The notes under the pieces were generated by a model, which saw only the letters and a list, made by a program, of their open reading frames with translations, was not told the origin of the DNA and searched no databases. From Muribaculum sp. (lineage in GTDB: Bacteria > Bacillota > Clostridia > Lachnospirales > Lachnospiraceae): 64,000 nucleotides of DNA. Below, in pieces: positions 24,442 to 33,768 of the stretch (the first letter of the stretch is position 1; every line of letters starts with the position of its first letter). Made by a program: the position numbers and the translations under genes. Location of the stretch: contig JAMPHH010000002.1 of assembly GCA_023663505.1 (NCBI GenBank), positions 62,001 to 126,000 of the forward strand, read 5' to 3'.

Positions 24442-25881
24442 ATGGAGTATATGATGTCGGGGCAGGATAAGTCCCTTATGGATAGATTGGCGATTTTGAC
24501 AGATGCCGCCAAATATGATGTCTCTTGCACGTCAAGCGGCGTGGACAGGCAAGGGGGCGACAGACCGTGGGGAAACGGCGGCAATGCTAACGGGAATATG
24601 GATAAGAATGGGAAGGCTGGCGTGGCTGACAGGGGTAGAGCTAAGGGCAAGGGAATCGGGAATTGCATCGCGGCGGGAATCTGCCACAGCTTCTCAAGTG
24701 ACGGGCGTTGTATCTCCCTGTTGAAGATTCTGATGACCAATGAATGTATCTATGATTGCAAATACTGTCTGAACCGCCGCTCCAATGATATCGCCCGGGC
24801 TATTTTCACTCCGGAGGAGATCTGCACGCTGACCATAGAGTTCTATCGGCGCAATTATATAGAAGGGCTTTTTCTGAGCTCGGGGATCGTGAAGAGCCCT
24901 GATTTTACCATGGAGCTGATTGCGCGCACCATATATCTGCTCAGGACAAAATACCTTTTTAACGGCTATATTCATGTGAAGGCTATACCGGGGGCAAATG
25001 AGGAGCTGATACGGCAGGCGGGCTTTTTTGCCGACAGAATGAGCGTGAATCTGGAGCTTCCCACAGCGGAGGGGCTGCGCAGGCTTGCTCCCAATAAGCA
25101 TAGGAAAAATATATTAACGCCCATGCGTCAGATTCAGAACGGGATCACCCAGAATCGGGGCGAGCTTGCACTTTATCGCCATGCGCCGCGTTTTGTGGCG
25201 GGAGGGCAGTCCACGCAGATGATCATAGGAGCCACGCCGGAGGATGATTTTCAGATCCTGAGCGTTGCGGAGAGTCTTTATCAGAGGTTTGAGCTAAAGC
25301 GTGTATTTTATTCCGCCTATGTTCAGGTGAATGAGGATAAGAATCTTCCGACCCTGCCCGGCGGTCCGCCGCTTTTGCGCGAGCACAGGCTGTATCAGGC
25401 GGATTGGCTTCTGCGCTTTTATGGCTTTCGGGCGGGGGAGCTTTTGGACGAGAAACGACCTTTTTTCAATGTGATGTTAGACCCCAAGGAGGATTGGGCG
25501 GTACGGCATTTGGAGGAATTCCCCATAGAGATTAATCGTGCTCCCTATGAGAAGCTGCTCAGGATTCCGGGGGTGGGCGTGAAAAGCGCCAGACGTATTG
25601 TGGCTGCAAGGCGGAGCTGTGCCCTGACCTTCTCTGATCTGAAGAAGCTTGGAGTGGTGTTAAAGCGCGCCCTTTATTTTATCACATGTAGCGGGCGCAT
25701 GATGTATCCCACTAAGCTGGAGGAGGATTATATTGTGCGCAATCTCACCAGTGAGAAGGAGCGTATTCGATTTGGCAGCGACGGAATGAGCTACCGCCAG
25801 ATGTCCCTGTTTGATGACGGAATGTTTTCTCGTGAGGTGACAAGTGACGAGACAATGCAGGCGGCTACAGGGCAGCTGTAA
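24442..25881 (+). CDS. Radical SAM protein linked to DNA repair (TIGR03916-like)
   Basis: A 479-aa protein with a radical SAM cluster motif CIYDCKYC (C102, C106, C109). Just before it lie DAAKYDVSCTSSGVDR and ICHSFSSDGRCISLLKIL, typical of the putative DNA modification/repair radical SAM family. A helix-hairpin-helix near 372-390 (LLRIPGVGVKSARRIVAAR) suggests DNA binding. The next gene is its usual partner. Start choice is uncertain: the ATG at 24442 or at 24454 (GGAG six bases upstream) fits the family N-terminus, while earlier in-frame codons lie within the promoter and LexA boxes or the glycine/tryptophan-rich leader. The reaction is unknown; SOS control supports a role after DNA damage. 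Confidence 0.8.
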   Translation: MEYMMSGQDKSLMDRLAILTDAAKYDVSCTSSGVDRQGGDRPWGNGGNANGNMDKNGKAGVADRGRAKGKGIGNCIAAGICHSFSSDGRCISLLKILMTNECIYDCKYCLNRRSNDIARAIFTPEEICTLTIEFYRRNYIEGLFLSSGIVKSPDFTMELIARTIYLLRTKYLFNGYIHVKAIPGANEELIRQAGFFADRMSVNLELPTAEGLRRLAPNKHRKNILTPMRQIQNGITQNRGELALYRHAPRFVAGGQSTQMIIGATPEDDFQILSVAESLYQRFELKRVFYSAYVQVNEDKNLPTLPGGPPLLREHRLYQADWLLRFYGFRAGELLDEKRPFFNVMLDPKEDWAVRHLEEFPIEINRAPYEKLLRIPGVGVKSARRIVAARRSCALTFSDLKKLGVVLKRALYFITCSGRMMYPTKLEEDYIVRNLTSEKERIRFGSDGMSYRQMSLFDDGMFSREVTSDETMQAATGQL

Positions 25882-26023
25882 GATGTTACGGAATCTTTCG
25901 CTGAACCGTAACTCATTGATTCCCGCTTGATGCCCTGTTGCTTGCTGCGGGACATAATACAGATTGCAATGCAGAATGTAATGCGGATATGGTGTGGTGT
26001 TGGGAGAAATACGGGGGACAGAT

Positions 26024-26773
26024 ATGTTTGTATACAGATGTGAGGACTCCTTGGAGAGTGTTTTTACGGCAATCTATAAGGTGTATGAGGATCATCGTGA
26101 GCGGGAGGAGGTGTTTCTCTCCTTAGATGACGAGTCGTGGCTTTTCTCTACAGTGGTCGAAGTGGAGACAGATGCAGAACGATATCAGAAGGTGATTCGC
26201 ACGCTTAAAAGGCGTTTTGGGGAGCGTGATTATGAGAATTTATGTCTTGCGTTGGCGTCATTGGACGGCGAGAAGGCACAGGCGGTCTTTGGCACGGTGG
26301 CGGCGGGGCTGGCTTCCGGCTGTGGCGCGGGAAGGCTTTTTGACAATCTGACAGAGACATGGGTATATAAGGCGTTCAAGCTGGCGCGAAGCGTCGGCAG
26401 GGAGAGTGACCGCTATCGGGAATTTATCCGTTTTGAGGAACTGGAGAGCGGTATCCTTTATTCCCCGATAAAGCCGGAGAACAATGTCCTTGGCTTCCTG
26501 ATGCCGCATTTTGCGGACAGGCTTTCGGGGGAGAGCTTTGTGATCCATGATGTGGGCAGGGAGTTGTTCGGAGTGCATCCTGCGGGGGAGGAGTGGTTTT
26601 TGGTGCGGGACGCAGTCTGCAATCGTCGTACCATATCGCTTTCCGAAGAAAAATATCAGATGTTATTTAAAAACTTTTGTCGGAGCATAGCCATTAAAGA
26701 ACGATGCAATCCCGAGCTCGAAAAGGGAATGCTTCCACTCCGTTACAGGGAGTATATGACGGAATTCAGGTGA
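26024..26773 (+). CDS. DNA metabolism protein, DUF4130/TIGR03915-like
   Basis: A 249-aa protein opening with FVYRCEDSLESVFTAIYKVYE and holding the region VYKAFKLARSVGRESDRYREF and GILYSPIKPENNVLGFLMPHFADR, as in the uracil-DNA-glycosylase-like family that is always found beside the radical SAM partner. It probably acts with that partner on damaged or modified bases; the substrate is not known. ATG at 26024 is preceded by a GGGGG stretch; an in-frame ATG at 25994 fits less well. It lies 142 bases downstream of the radical SAM gene with no terminator visible between, so SOS control is probably shared. Confidence 0.8.
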   Translation: MFVYRCEDSLESVFTAIYKVYEDHREREEVFLSLDDESWLFSTVVEVETDAERYQKVIRTLKRRFGERDYENLCLALASLDGEKAQAVFGTVAAGLASGCGAGRLFDNLTETWVYKAFKLARSVGRESDRYREFIRFEELESGILYSPIKPENNVLGFLMPHFADRLSGESFVIHDVGRELFGVHPAGEEWFLVRDAVCNRRTISLSEEKYQMLFKNFCRSIAIKERCNPELEKGMLPLRYREYMTEFR

Positions 26774-26877
26774 TGGGAAGATTGCTTAAGCCATGTGATG
26801 TAGCGGTTTAGAGTTCAAAGGCAGGAGATTGTGTTGAAATTGGTTGAGGGAGTGTTGGAGGGAGTGGCGGAGGAGTG

Positions 26878-27111
26878 TCGGCGGGAGAGGAGTGGGAGGG
26901 GTTTTGCGGGCTGGCTGCGGTTGGGTGTTTTCTAATAGTGCGGGGAAGGGTATGGCAATTTGCGGGTCGGCTCTAAGGTGCATCCATGCACCGTAGAGCC
27001 TGAAATGCGCATCCGTGCGCATTTCACCCTGCTTTCTCGGCGCACTATAAGAAAACGCTCCAACCTCCGCCGAAGCCCGCAAAAACCCCTCCCACTCCTC
27101 TCCCGCCTCGG
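26878..27111 (+). repeat. Long covarying palindromic repeat, copy 2
   Basis: Arms: GGAGTGGGAGGGGTTTTGCG on the left with CGCAAAAACCCCTCCCACTC on the right. Inner palindromes are GGCTCTA...TAGAGCC around GGTGCATCCATGCACC, and GCGCATCCGTGCGC. Each differs from copy 1 (344-575) by paired changes. It lies after the DNA-repair gene pair. Confidence 0.85.
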
Positions 27112-27385
27112 TATCGCTGCCCAAGCAACCCACGCACAGCTTGTATATTATACTATGGCTGGACTATTATGTACTGACGCCTGTATTTATATTTGACGCG
27201 CTACAATTATAAGAGTAATATGAGATGAAGAAAAGGATTATACAACTACGACACCATACAACAGTTTAGCCGTTTGTGCTTTAACTAGCTGATGAATAGG
27301 AATAATACCTATCCGTCAGCGTCCCTTAAATACACCACAGGCTAAAACTACCTCCAAAAATTTAAAGGACAGGCAGGGATTTTTT
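27112..27385 (+). other. Gap before the nuclease-helicase gene
   Basis: AT-rich; no gene seen. A short inverted repeat, GATGAATAGG with CCTATCCGTC, lies near 27290-27320. No convincing promoter. Confidence 0.3.
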
Positions 27386-30187
27386 GTGGATCAGACGCAG
27401 TTAGACCTCAAAAAGGCAGATAATGAGAATACCAGAATAGAGCTTCCCCCGGGGGAGGTGCGTATTTCCGTGCGCGCTTTGGTGGAGTTCCTGCTGCGGC
27501 AGGGGGATATTGACAACAGGCATCAGGCTTCTCCCGAGAATGCCATGCAGGAGGGCAGTCGTATTCACCGCATGATACAGCGCAGGATGGGCGCGGATTA
27601 TCAGGCGGAGGTGGGGTTGCGCTACACCTTTCCGACGGAGAATTATACTTTGGTCGTGGAGGGGCGGGCAGACGGAATCATTGACAATGCGCAGGGGGTT
27701 ACTGTAGATGAGATCAAGGGAACTTATCGGGAGCTGAGCCATATGAAGGAGCCTGTTCCCGTGCATGTGGCGCAGGCGAAATGTTACGCATACATTTATA
27801 GTCTGCAAAAGGAGCTGCAGGAAATACGTGTTCGTATGACCTATTGTAATATAGAGACGGAGGATATCCGCTATTTTTATGAGGATTATACATTTCCCCA
27901 GCTGGAGCGGTGGTTTTTGGGGCTGATAGGGGATTACAGGAAATGGTCGGACTACACATGGGAGTGGAGGAGGGTTAGGCAGCGATCCATTGAAGGCTTG
28001 GAATTCCCCTTTCCATACAGGGAGGGGCAGAGGGAGCTTGTCTCCTATGTCTATCAGACGATTTATCATAAGAGGAAGCTTTTTCTGGAGGCTCCCACGG
28101 GAGTGGGGAAGACCATTTCCACGATTTTTCCCGCGGTCAAGGCGATGGGGAAGGGAATGGGGGACAGAATGGGGGACAGGCTGTTTTATCTTACCGCCAA
28201 GACGATTACTCGTACAGTGGCTGATGACACACTGGAAATATTGCGCGGGAAGGGGCTGCGTTTTAAGAGTGTCATTCTCACAGCCAAGGAGAAAATCTGT
28301 TTTATGGGGCATACGGAGTGCAATCCTGACAGCTGTCCGTATGCCAAGGGGCATTATGACCGTATCAATGAGGCGATGTATGCCCTGCTTACCGCTGAGG
28401 AGCGTTTCAGCAGGGAGGTCATTGAGGAGTACGCCGTGCAGTATCAGGTGTGTCCCTTTGAGTTTTGTCTGGATATGAGCCTTTTTGCGGACGCCATTAT
28501 CGGGGATTACAATTATTTGTTTGACCCGCATGTGTATCTGAAACGTTTCTTTGCGGAAGGAGCGGCGGGAAATTATCTTTTCCTGATTGACGAAGCTCAC
28601 AATCTGGTAGAGCGGGGGAGGGAGATGTACAGCGCCTCGCTCTTGAAGGAAGATTTCTTGGAATTAAAGCGGGAGATACAACAGACAATTATGTCAGAAT
28701 TGGAGGGGAAAAACCGCAGCAATCAAGTCTCCGGACAAATGACACTCGATATGACAGGAATGTCACAGGATAAGGCGGGCAATCTGGTCAGTGCGTCCCT
28801 GACAGACGTCTCGTCGGGAGGTCTTTTCGGGATTTCAGACCAAGTCTCTGCGACCGAGTCTGATGAAGCTTCTGCCACAACTCCGCTCGAGGTGTCCGAC
28901 GCAGACACTGACGAAGCTTTCGGTAAAGCCGGCAAATCGTCTGCCAAGGCTTCCGGTAAATCCGCCAAGACTTCCGCCAAGCGCGGCGGTCACTCCATTT
29001 TGGTCCGCCAAGGCTACGGGGAGAAGCTCAAGCACCGTTTGGACGCTTGTAATAAGCAGCTTTTAGAGCTAAAGCGCGAGTGTGAGAGCAGCAGGCAGGT
29101 GGAGGAGATCGACGGCTTTGTGAATGCCCTGATGCGGCTTTATAGTACCATGTCGGATTATCTGGAGGAGCAGGGGGAGGCTGCGCTGCCTGTCAGAGAG
29201 CGCATTTTGGACTTTTATTTTGAGGTCTCGCATTTCCTGAATATCTATGAGCGCGTGGACGAGCATTATATCAAATACACTCAGATGCAGGAAGATGGAA
29301 GCTTTTTGCTGAAGCTTTTCTGCGTCAATCCGAGGGAGAATTTGAAGGAATGCATGGCAAGGGGGCGCAGCAGTATCCTTTTCTCCGCAACGCTCCTGCC
29401 GATTCAATATTATAAGGAGCTTCTGGGGGGAGAGCCGGAGGATTATGAGGTCTATGCCAAGTCTGTATTCAATCCGGAGAAGAGGGGGCTGTTTATCGCC
29501 AATGACGTGACCAGTAAGTACAGCAGGCGTTCGGACGAGGAATATTACAGGATTGCCCGCTATGTGGACGAGATTGTGCGCAACCGCCATGGCAACTATA
29601 TGGTGTTTTGTCCTTCATACAGCTTCATGCAGAAGATTTATGCCCTTTACGAGGAGCATTTCGCCACGGAAGAAAAGGAGTGTATTATACAGCAGGATTC
29701 CATGAGCGAGGAGGACAGGGAGGCATTTCTGGACAGGTTCCGCGGGAATTCCGATCTGGATTTACAGCAGGAGATCCACATGGATATCGAGGTTGAGGAT
29801 CACACTCTGATCGGCTTTTGCGTGCTGGGGGGTATCTTTGGGGAGGGAATCGATCTGAAAAACGACAGCCTGATTGGAGCGATCATTGTGGGGACGGGGA
29901 TTCCACAGGTGTGCTATGAGCGGGAGCTTTTGAAAAAGTTCTTTGATGAAAGGGAGGAGAATGGCTTTGACTATGCCTATCGGTATCCCGGTATGAACAA
30001 GGTGCTTCAGGCGGCAGGGCGCGTGATACGCACCGTGGAGGACGTGGGAATCATTGCCCTGTTGGACGAGAGATTCCTGCAAATGTCCACCAGAAGGCTG
30101 TTTCCTAGAGAATGGGAGTCCTTTGAGACGGTCAGTGTGGACGGTATAGCGAAACGGGTGGAACGTTTTTGGGATTCGTGGCTTTGA
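27386..30187 (+). CDS. PD-(D/E)XK nuclease fused to XPD/DinG-type helicase
   Basis: A 933-aa fusion. Residues about 20-190 form a Cas4/RecB-like nuclease fold: VVEGRADGII, VDEIKGTYR (catalytic E-x-K) and HVAQAKCYAYIYSLQ (motif Q/Y). From about 205 an SF2 helicase of the XPD/DinG type: Walker A EAPTGVGKT (235-243), four cysteines for an Fe-S cluster (KEKIC, HTEC, DSC, then YQVC), DEAH box LIDEAHNL (D402) and C-terminal motifs ending with QAAGRVIRT. Residues about 440-545 are an Ala/Ser-rich insert. Such proteins unwind DNA 5'-3' and are thought to process repair or recombination intermediates. GTG start, AGGG upstream. It is likely cytoplasmic and monocistronic. Confidence 0.85.
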   Translation: MDQTQLDLKKADNENTRIELPPGEVRISVRALVEFLLRQGDIDNRHQASPENAMQEGSRIHRMIQRRMGADYQAEVGLRYTFPTENYTLVVEGRADGIIDNAQGVTVDEIKGTYRELSHMKEPVPVHVAQAKCYAYIYSLQKELQEIRVRMTYCNIETEDIRYFYEDYTFPQLERWFLGLIGDYRKWSDYTWEWRRVRQRSIEGLEFPFPYREGQRELVSYVYQTIYHKRKLFLEAPTGVGKTISTIFPAVKAMGKGMGDRMGDRLFYLTAKTITRTVADDTLEILRGKGLRFKSVILTAKEKICFMGHTECNPDSCPYAKGHYDRINEAMYALLTAEERFSREVIEEYAVQYQVCPFEFCLDMSLFADAIIGDYNYLFDPHVYLKRFFAEGAAGNYLFLIDEAHNLVERGREMYSASLLKEDFLELKREIQQTIMSELEGKNRSNQVSGQMTLDMTGMSQDKAGNLVSASLTDVSSGGLFGISDQVSATESDEASATTPLEVSDADTDEAFGKAGKSSAKASGKSAKTSAKRGGHSILVRQGYGEKLKHRLDACNKQLLELKRECESSRQVEEIDGFVNALMRLYSTMSDYLEEQGEAALPVRERILDFYFEVSHFLNIYERVDEHYIKYTQMQEDGSFLLKLFCVNPRENLKECMARGRSSILFSATLLPIQYYKELLGGEPEDYEVYAKSVFNPEKRGLFIANDVTSKYSRRSDEEYYRIARYVDEIVRNRHGNYMVFCPSYSFMQKIYALYEEHFATEEKECIIQQDSMSEEDREAFLDRFRGNSDLDLQQEIHMDIEVEDHTLIGFCVLGGIFGEGIDLKNDSLIGAIIVGTGIPQVCYERELLKKFFDEREENGFDYAYRYPGMNKVLQAAGRVIRTVEDVGIIALLDERFLQMSTRRLFPREWESFETVSVDGIAKRVERFWDSWL

Positions 30188-30370
30188 TTTTGAAGGAAAA
30201 GACATCAAAACAGTGGAAATGACACCCCAAATGTGGTAAAATGACATAGATGTTCGGGTGTGGATAACTCTGTGGATACTGTGGATTTCTCCTTTAGAAT
30301 GGCACATAAATTGACAGAGATGCCTGAATGATGACGTCAGAATTTTTTTGCAAGATGGGAGGACAATGAG

Positions 30371-31684
30371 ATGTGGGCTTATGAAAGTGTGTTTTATCAA
30401 ATCTATCCTTTGGGGTTCTGCGGGGCGCCATACGAGAATGACGGCGTGTTGGAGCACAGGATTTTGAAGGTGAAGGATTGGATTCCTCATATGCAGAAGC
30501 TGGGGATCGACGCGATTTATTTCTCGCCGATCTTCGAGTCGGACACGCATGGATACAACACTAGGGATTACCGTAAGCTGGACGTGCGTTTGGGAACCAA
30601 TGAAGATTTCAAGGAGGTCTGCAGGGCGCTTCATGACGCGGGTATACGCATGGTGTTGGACGGTGTGTTCAACCATGTGGGAAGGGGCTTCGGACCCTTT
30701 CAGGACGTGGTGAAAAACCGCGAGGGCTCCCGTTATACCAACTGGTTTTATCGGATTGACTTCGGCGGCAATTCCAATTACAATGACGGGCTCTGGTACG
30801 AGGGCTGGGAGGGTAATTTTGATCTGGTGAAGCTGAATCTTCGTAATAACGAAGTAGTTGATTATCTCTTGGAGAGCGTGAAATATTGGGTGGAGGAGTT
30901 TGATATCGACGGGCTGCGTCTGGACGTGGCTTACAGTCTGGACGAGGACTTTGTGCGCAGGCTGCGCGATTACACGCAGGGGCTCAAGGCAGATTTTTAC
31001 CTGTTGGGAGAGATGCTGCATGGGGATTACAATCGTCTGGTGAACGACGCCATGCTGCATTCCGCCACGAATTATGAGTGCTACAAGGGACTTTACAGCA
31101 GCTTTAACAGCATGAATATGTTTGAGATCGTTCATTCCTTACTGCGGCAGTTCGGACCGGAGAACTGGACACTTTACAGGGGGAAACATATGTTATCCTT
31201 TGTGGACAACCATGATGTGACCCGTGTGGCGAGCATCCTGACCAACGAGAAGCATCTGCCGCTGATCTATGCGCTGATGTTTGGTATGCCCGGCATTCCC
31301 TGTGTCTATTATGGAAGCGAGTGGGGGGAGAAGGCGGACAAGAGTCAGGGAGACCCTGCGCTTCGTCCCTGCTTCGAGGCGCCTGTCTGGAACGAGCTGT
31401 GTGACTACATTGTCAAGCTGGCGGAGGCAAAGAAGCACTCCGAGGCGCTTAATTACGGGAGCTTCCGCTCGGTTGTGCTGAACAATAAGCAGTGTATTTT
31501 TGAGCGCAAGACGGACAATGAGCGTGTTCTGGTGGCAATCAACGCGGATGATCAGGATTATGTGGCGCATTTTGACGCGGGCTGCGGTCAGGCGGAGGAT
31601 CTGATCAGTGGAGAGCTGCATGATTTTGGCGGGGGCAGCACCCTTCCCGCTTACAGCGCATTTTTCTGGAAGATGGAGCGGTAA
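30371..31684 (+). CDS. GH13 alpha-amylase family enzyme (neopullulanase/maltase-like)
   Basis: A 437-aa cytoplasmic glycoside hydrolase; no signal peptide. All GH13 motifs are present: DGVFNHVG (region I), GLRLDVAY with nucleophile D185, LLGEML with acid/base E214, and FVDNHDVTR with transition-state stabiliser D282. Its short length and the compact C-terminal beta domain (from about 375) fit intracellular maltodextrin or cyclodextrin-degrading subfamilies such as GH13_20; the exact substrate is not readable. GGGAGG lies eight bases before the ATG. A perfect TGACGTCA palindrome lies about 30 bases upstream (30333-30340). Confidence 0.9.
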   Translation: MWAYESVFYQIYPLGFCGAPYENDGVLEHRILKVKDWIPHMQKLGIDAIYFSPIFESDTHGYNTRDYRKLDVRLGTNEDFKEVCRALHDAGIRMVLDGVFNHVGRGFGPFQDVVKNREGSRYTNWFYRIDFGGNSNYNDGLWYEGWEGNFDLVKLNLRNNEVVDYLLESVKYWVEEFDIDGLRLDVAYSLDEDFVRRLRDYTQGLKADFYLLGEMLHGDYNRLVNDAMLHSATNYECYKGLYSSFNSMNMFEIVHSLLRQFGPENWTLYRGKHMLSFVDNHDVTRVASILTNEKHLPLIYALMFGMPGIPCVYYGSEWGEKADKSQGDPALRPCFEAPVWNELCDYIVKLAEAKKHSEALNYGSFRSVVLNNKQCIFERKTDNERVLVAINADDQDYVAHFDAGCGQAEDLISGELHDFGGGSTLPAYSAFFWKMER

Positions 31685-31694
31685 TATGTATCTG

Positions 31695-31746
31695 TTCAGA
31701 GCCAAACACCGAGCAAACACATAGCGTTTACGAGGTTGGTTCTGAA
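31695..31746 (+). repeat. Small covarying hairpin repeat, copy A
   Basis: TTCAGAGCCAA pairs with TTGGTTCTGAA around CACCGAGCAAACACATAGCG. A relative lies at 48699-48749 with the same order of blocks but different outer pairs. It follows the GH13 gene and may act as its transcript end, but there is no T run. Confidence 0.6.
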
Positions 31747-31782
31747 TGTTTACAAAAAATTTTAAATATAATGTAAATATAA

Positions 31783-31815
31783 TGTAACGAAACCTTTCCA
31801 AATCGGATATAACAT
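31783..31815 (+). promoter_or_regulatory. Possible ECF sigma promoter (autoregulation)
   Basis: TGTAACGAAACCTTT resembles the AAC-rich -35 of ECF sigma promoters and lies about 160 bases before the sigma gene. No clear -10 was fixed, so this is tentative. Confidence 0.3.
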
Positions 31816-31959
31816 ATGAATACGGAAGCTGCATGACAGTTACTGCATACGGCAAGGGCGCGCCATAGCCTGTATGCATCAGGTAACAATAGTCATACGG
31901 CGCTGCGGTTCAGCGGAAGGCCGGGCTGTATGCGCATCACGGCACGAGGAGGGAATGAG

Positions 31960-32430
31960 ATGGAGGAGTTGTATAAGGAAAACGCGGCTCTTGTGTATCA
32001 TTTCCTGTTGTCCAAGTGCAGGGATAAGACCTTGGCGGAGGATTTGACACAGGAGACCTTCCTGCAGGCTATCAAATCCATCAAGAGCTTCAACGGGGAC
32101 TGTAAGATTTCCGTCTGGCTGTGCCAGATCGCGAAGCACTTGCTGTATCAGCACTGGGCGAAGCACAAGGAAAATGTCCCGATGGACGACAGCGACTGGA
32201 TGGTCTCTGATGGCACGGACGTCGAGCGTCAGATTCTCGCGAGGGAGGAGCTTTTGGACGTGCTGGGCAGGCTCCACCAATTGCCCGTCAATATGCGGGA
32301 GGTTGTGTATCTGCGCATTTCCGGAGACCTCTCCTTCAAGGAGATCGGTCAGATCATGGGAAAATCCGAGAATTGGGCGAGAGTGAATTTCTTCCGCGCG
32401 AAGGAACTGCTCAAGGGGAAAGGAGTGTAG
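31960..32430 (+). CDS. ECF-type RNA polymerase sigma factor
   Basis: A 156-aa sigma-70 family member with region 2 (LVYHFLLSKCRDKTLAEDLTQETFLQA, the -10 reading helix) and region 4 (LPVNMREVVYLRISGDLSFKEIGQI, a helix-turn-helix for the -35), and no regions 1 or 3. It directs RNA polymerase to a stress or envelope regulon. GAGGAGG precedes the ATG at 31960; an earlier in-frame ATG at 31930 has no such site. Its partner anti-sigma factor begins five bases after the stop. Confidence 0.9.
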   Translation: MEELYKENAALVYHFLLSKCRDKTLAEDLTQETFLQAIKSIKSFNGDCKISVWLCQIAKHLLYQHWAKHKENVPMDDSDWMVSDGTDVERQILAREELLDVLGRLHQLPVNMREVVYLRISGDLSFKEIGQIMGKSENWARVNFFRAKELLKGKGV

Positions 32431-32434
32431 TTAT

Positions 32435-33295
32435 ATGAGTAGAATCAGTTGTAATGTGACCAAGGATCTTTTGGCTTCTTATTTGGATAAAATCTGCTCA
32501 GGGGAATCGAGGGAGCTGGTGGAGGAGCATCTGCGGGAATGCCCTTCCTGCAGAGAGTTTCTGAAGCAATTGCAGGAACAGGACTTGGACAGGAACGTGC
32601 CCAAGCCGGATTATTTCAAAAAAGTCCGTTATTATATGAATGCGCGGTCAGCGCTGGGGATTGTAATATTGCTTGTGGTGATGGCAATAGGCATATTCAC
32701 TGCTAATTATTATGGTTATGGGGCGAATATTTATTATTATATCACGATGCCAATACTGATGCTGACCTATGCCTTTGTGATGGAGGGGGACAGGGAGAGG
32801 AGTGTCCCTGTCAGGGAGGAGTGGTTTGCTCCTCTATTCTCGCTCCTGATCATGGGGGCTGCAGTGTTCGTGCCATACAGGGCTATGAAGCTCATCGGGG
32901 AATTGTCAGATGAAGGGAGCCGCTCACGGATTCCGACGCAGCAGCTAATCCTGTTGGGACCGCGTTTCTCGCGGCTGTCGTTGGCTGTTGCCATTGTGTC
33001 AATCATACTGCTGGCAGCGTTGTTTGTCTTAAACAGGCGCAGAAAATGCGTATTTCTGTTCAGTCAAAACCTTGCATGGCTTGGCATGTATTTCGTCTTG
33101 TCATTCGAGGGCTTTCTGCACAACATGTCAGAGCCGGAGACCCTGACGATGGCGCTCACGCGCAATATGGGTATCCTTGCGGGTGAATTTGTGGTAGTCA
33201 CATTGATCATATTTGCGGCATATCAAATCGGTGGGCGAAAGGGTGCAGGTGAAGGTACATTATCCGGCGATATGGTTGACTCCCACAAACAGTGA
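32435..33295 (+). CDS. Zinc-finger anti-sigma factor, multi-pass membrane protein
   Basis: A 286-aa protein with an N-terminal zf-HC2 anti-sigma domain: C6 and HLRECPSC (H32, C36, C39) provide the zinc ligands. Six or so transmembrane helices begin at about residue 70 (LGIVILLVVMAIGIF). The domain would hold the upstream sigma factor at the membrane until a signal releases it. It is cotranscribed with the sigma gene, five bases apart. A multi-pass sensor is less common than the single-pass RsiV/RsiW type; the stimulus is unknown. Confidence 0.8.
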   Translation: MSRISCNVTKDLLASYLDKICSGESRELVEEHLRECPSCREFLKQLQEQDLDRNVPKPDYFKKVRYYMNARSALGIVILLVVMAIGIFTANYYGYGANIYYYITMPILMLTYAFVMEGDRERSVPVREEWFAPLFSLLIMGAAVFVPYRAMKLIGELSDEGSRSRIPTQQLILLGPRFSRLSLAVAIVSIILLAALFVLNRRRKCVFLFSQNLAWLGMYFVLSFEGFLHNMSEPETLTMALTRNMGILAGEFVVVTLIIFAAYQIGGRKGAGEGTLSGDMVDSHKQ

Positions 33296-33308
33296 GCCAA
33301 GTTCCCCC

Positions 33309-33336
33309 TTGTTTTTTCCCTCAGGCATGATAAAAT
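33309..33336 (+). promoter_or_regulatory. Promoter of the CheY-ecf-truA block
   Basis: TTGTTT (33309-33314), 16-base spacer, TAAAAT (33331-33336). Confidence 0.45.
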
Positions 33337-33402
33337 AAATCTATATTCAGATAGGAAACTATTTAACTATTCGTCGTTGCTTGAGAGAAGGGAAGATGTC
33401 AT

Positions 33403-33768
33403 ATGGGGAAAATCTTATTGATCGATGACGCGCAGTTCGCACGCTCGGTACTTCGGACGATACTGGAGGATAAGGGCTATGTGATCTGTGGGGAGGCGGA
33501 GAACGGCAGGGAAGGCGTTGAGATGTATAAACAACTCAAGCCTGACATGGTGTTCTGTGATATCAGGATGAACGAGATGGACGGCAAGGATTGTGTGCGC
33601 GCCATTCTCGCGGAGGACCCAAAGGCGAAGGTGGTGGTCTGCAGCTCTGTGGAATACCAGTCAAGCATCAGCGATTTGATCAAGGCTGGCGCGAAGGGCT
33701 ACATCGGCAAGCCGATCAACGCCATGAGGCTTCTGCATGTCACCAAGGAGCTTATTGGAGAGCCATGA
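33403..33768 (+). CDS. Stand-alone CheY-like response regulator
   Basis: A single receiver domain (121 aa) with the acidic pair D8/D9, phosphoacceptor D53 (MVFCDIRM), CSS at 80-82 and K103 (IGKPI). With no output domain it acts by protein contact, as CheY does at the flagellar switch; the name cheY is not assigned because no che genes adjoin. Its stop overlaps the start of ecfA1 (ATGA), so it is translated with the vitamin transporter genes, an odd setting for a receiver protein. Confidence 0.85.
   Translation: MGKILLIDDAQFARSVLRTILEDKGYVICGEAENGREGVEMYKQLKPDMVFCDIRMNEMDGKDCVRAILAEDPKAKVVVCSSVEYQSSISDLIKAGAKGYIGKPINAMRLLHVTKELIGEP

Noticed and set aside
30333..30340. TGACGTCA as a specific operator for the GH13 gene
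   Set aside because: A perfect 8-base palindrome is not rare enough alone, and no matching regulator or second site is seen.
33591..33764. Upstream extension of ecfA1
   Set aside because: Reads the CheY-like gene in another frame; the ATG overlapping the stop at 33765 is the natural start.
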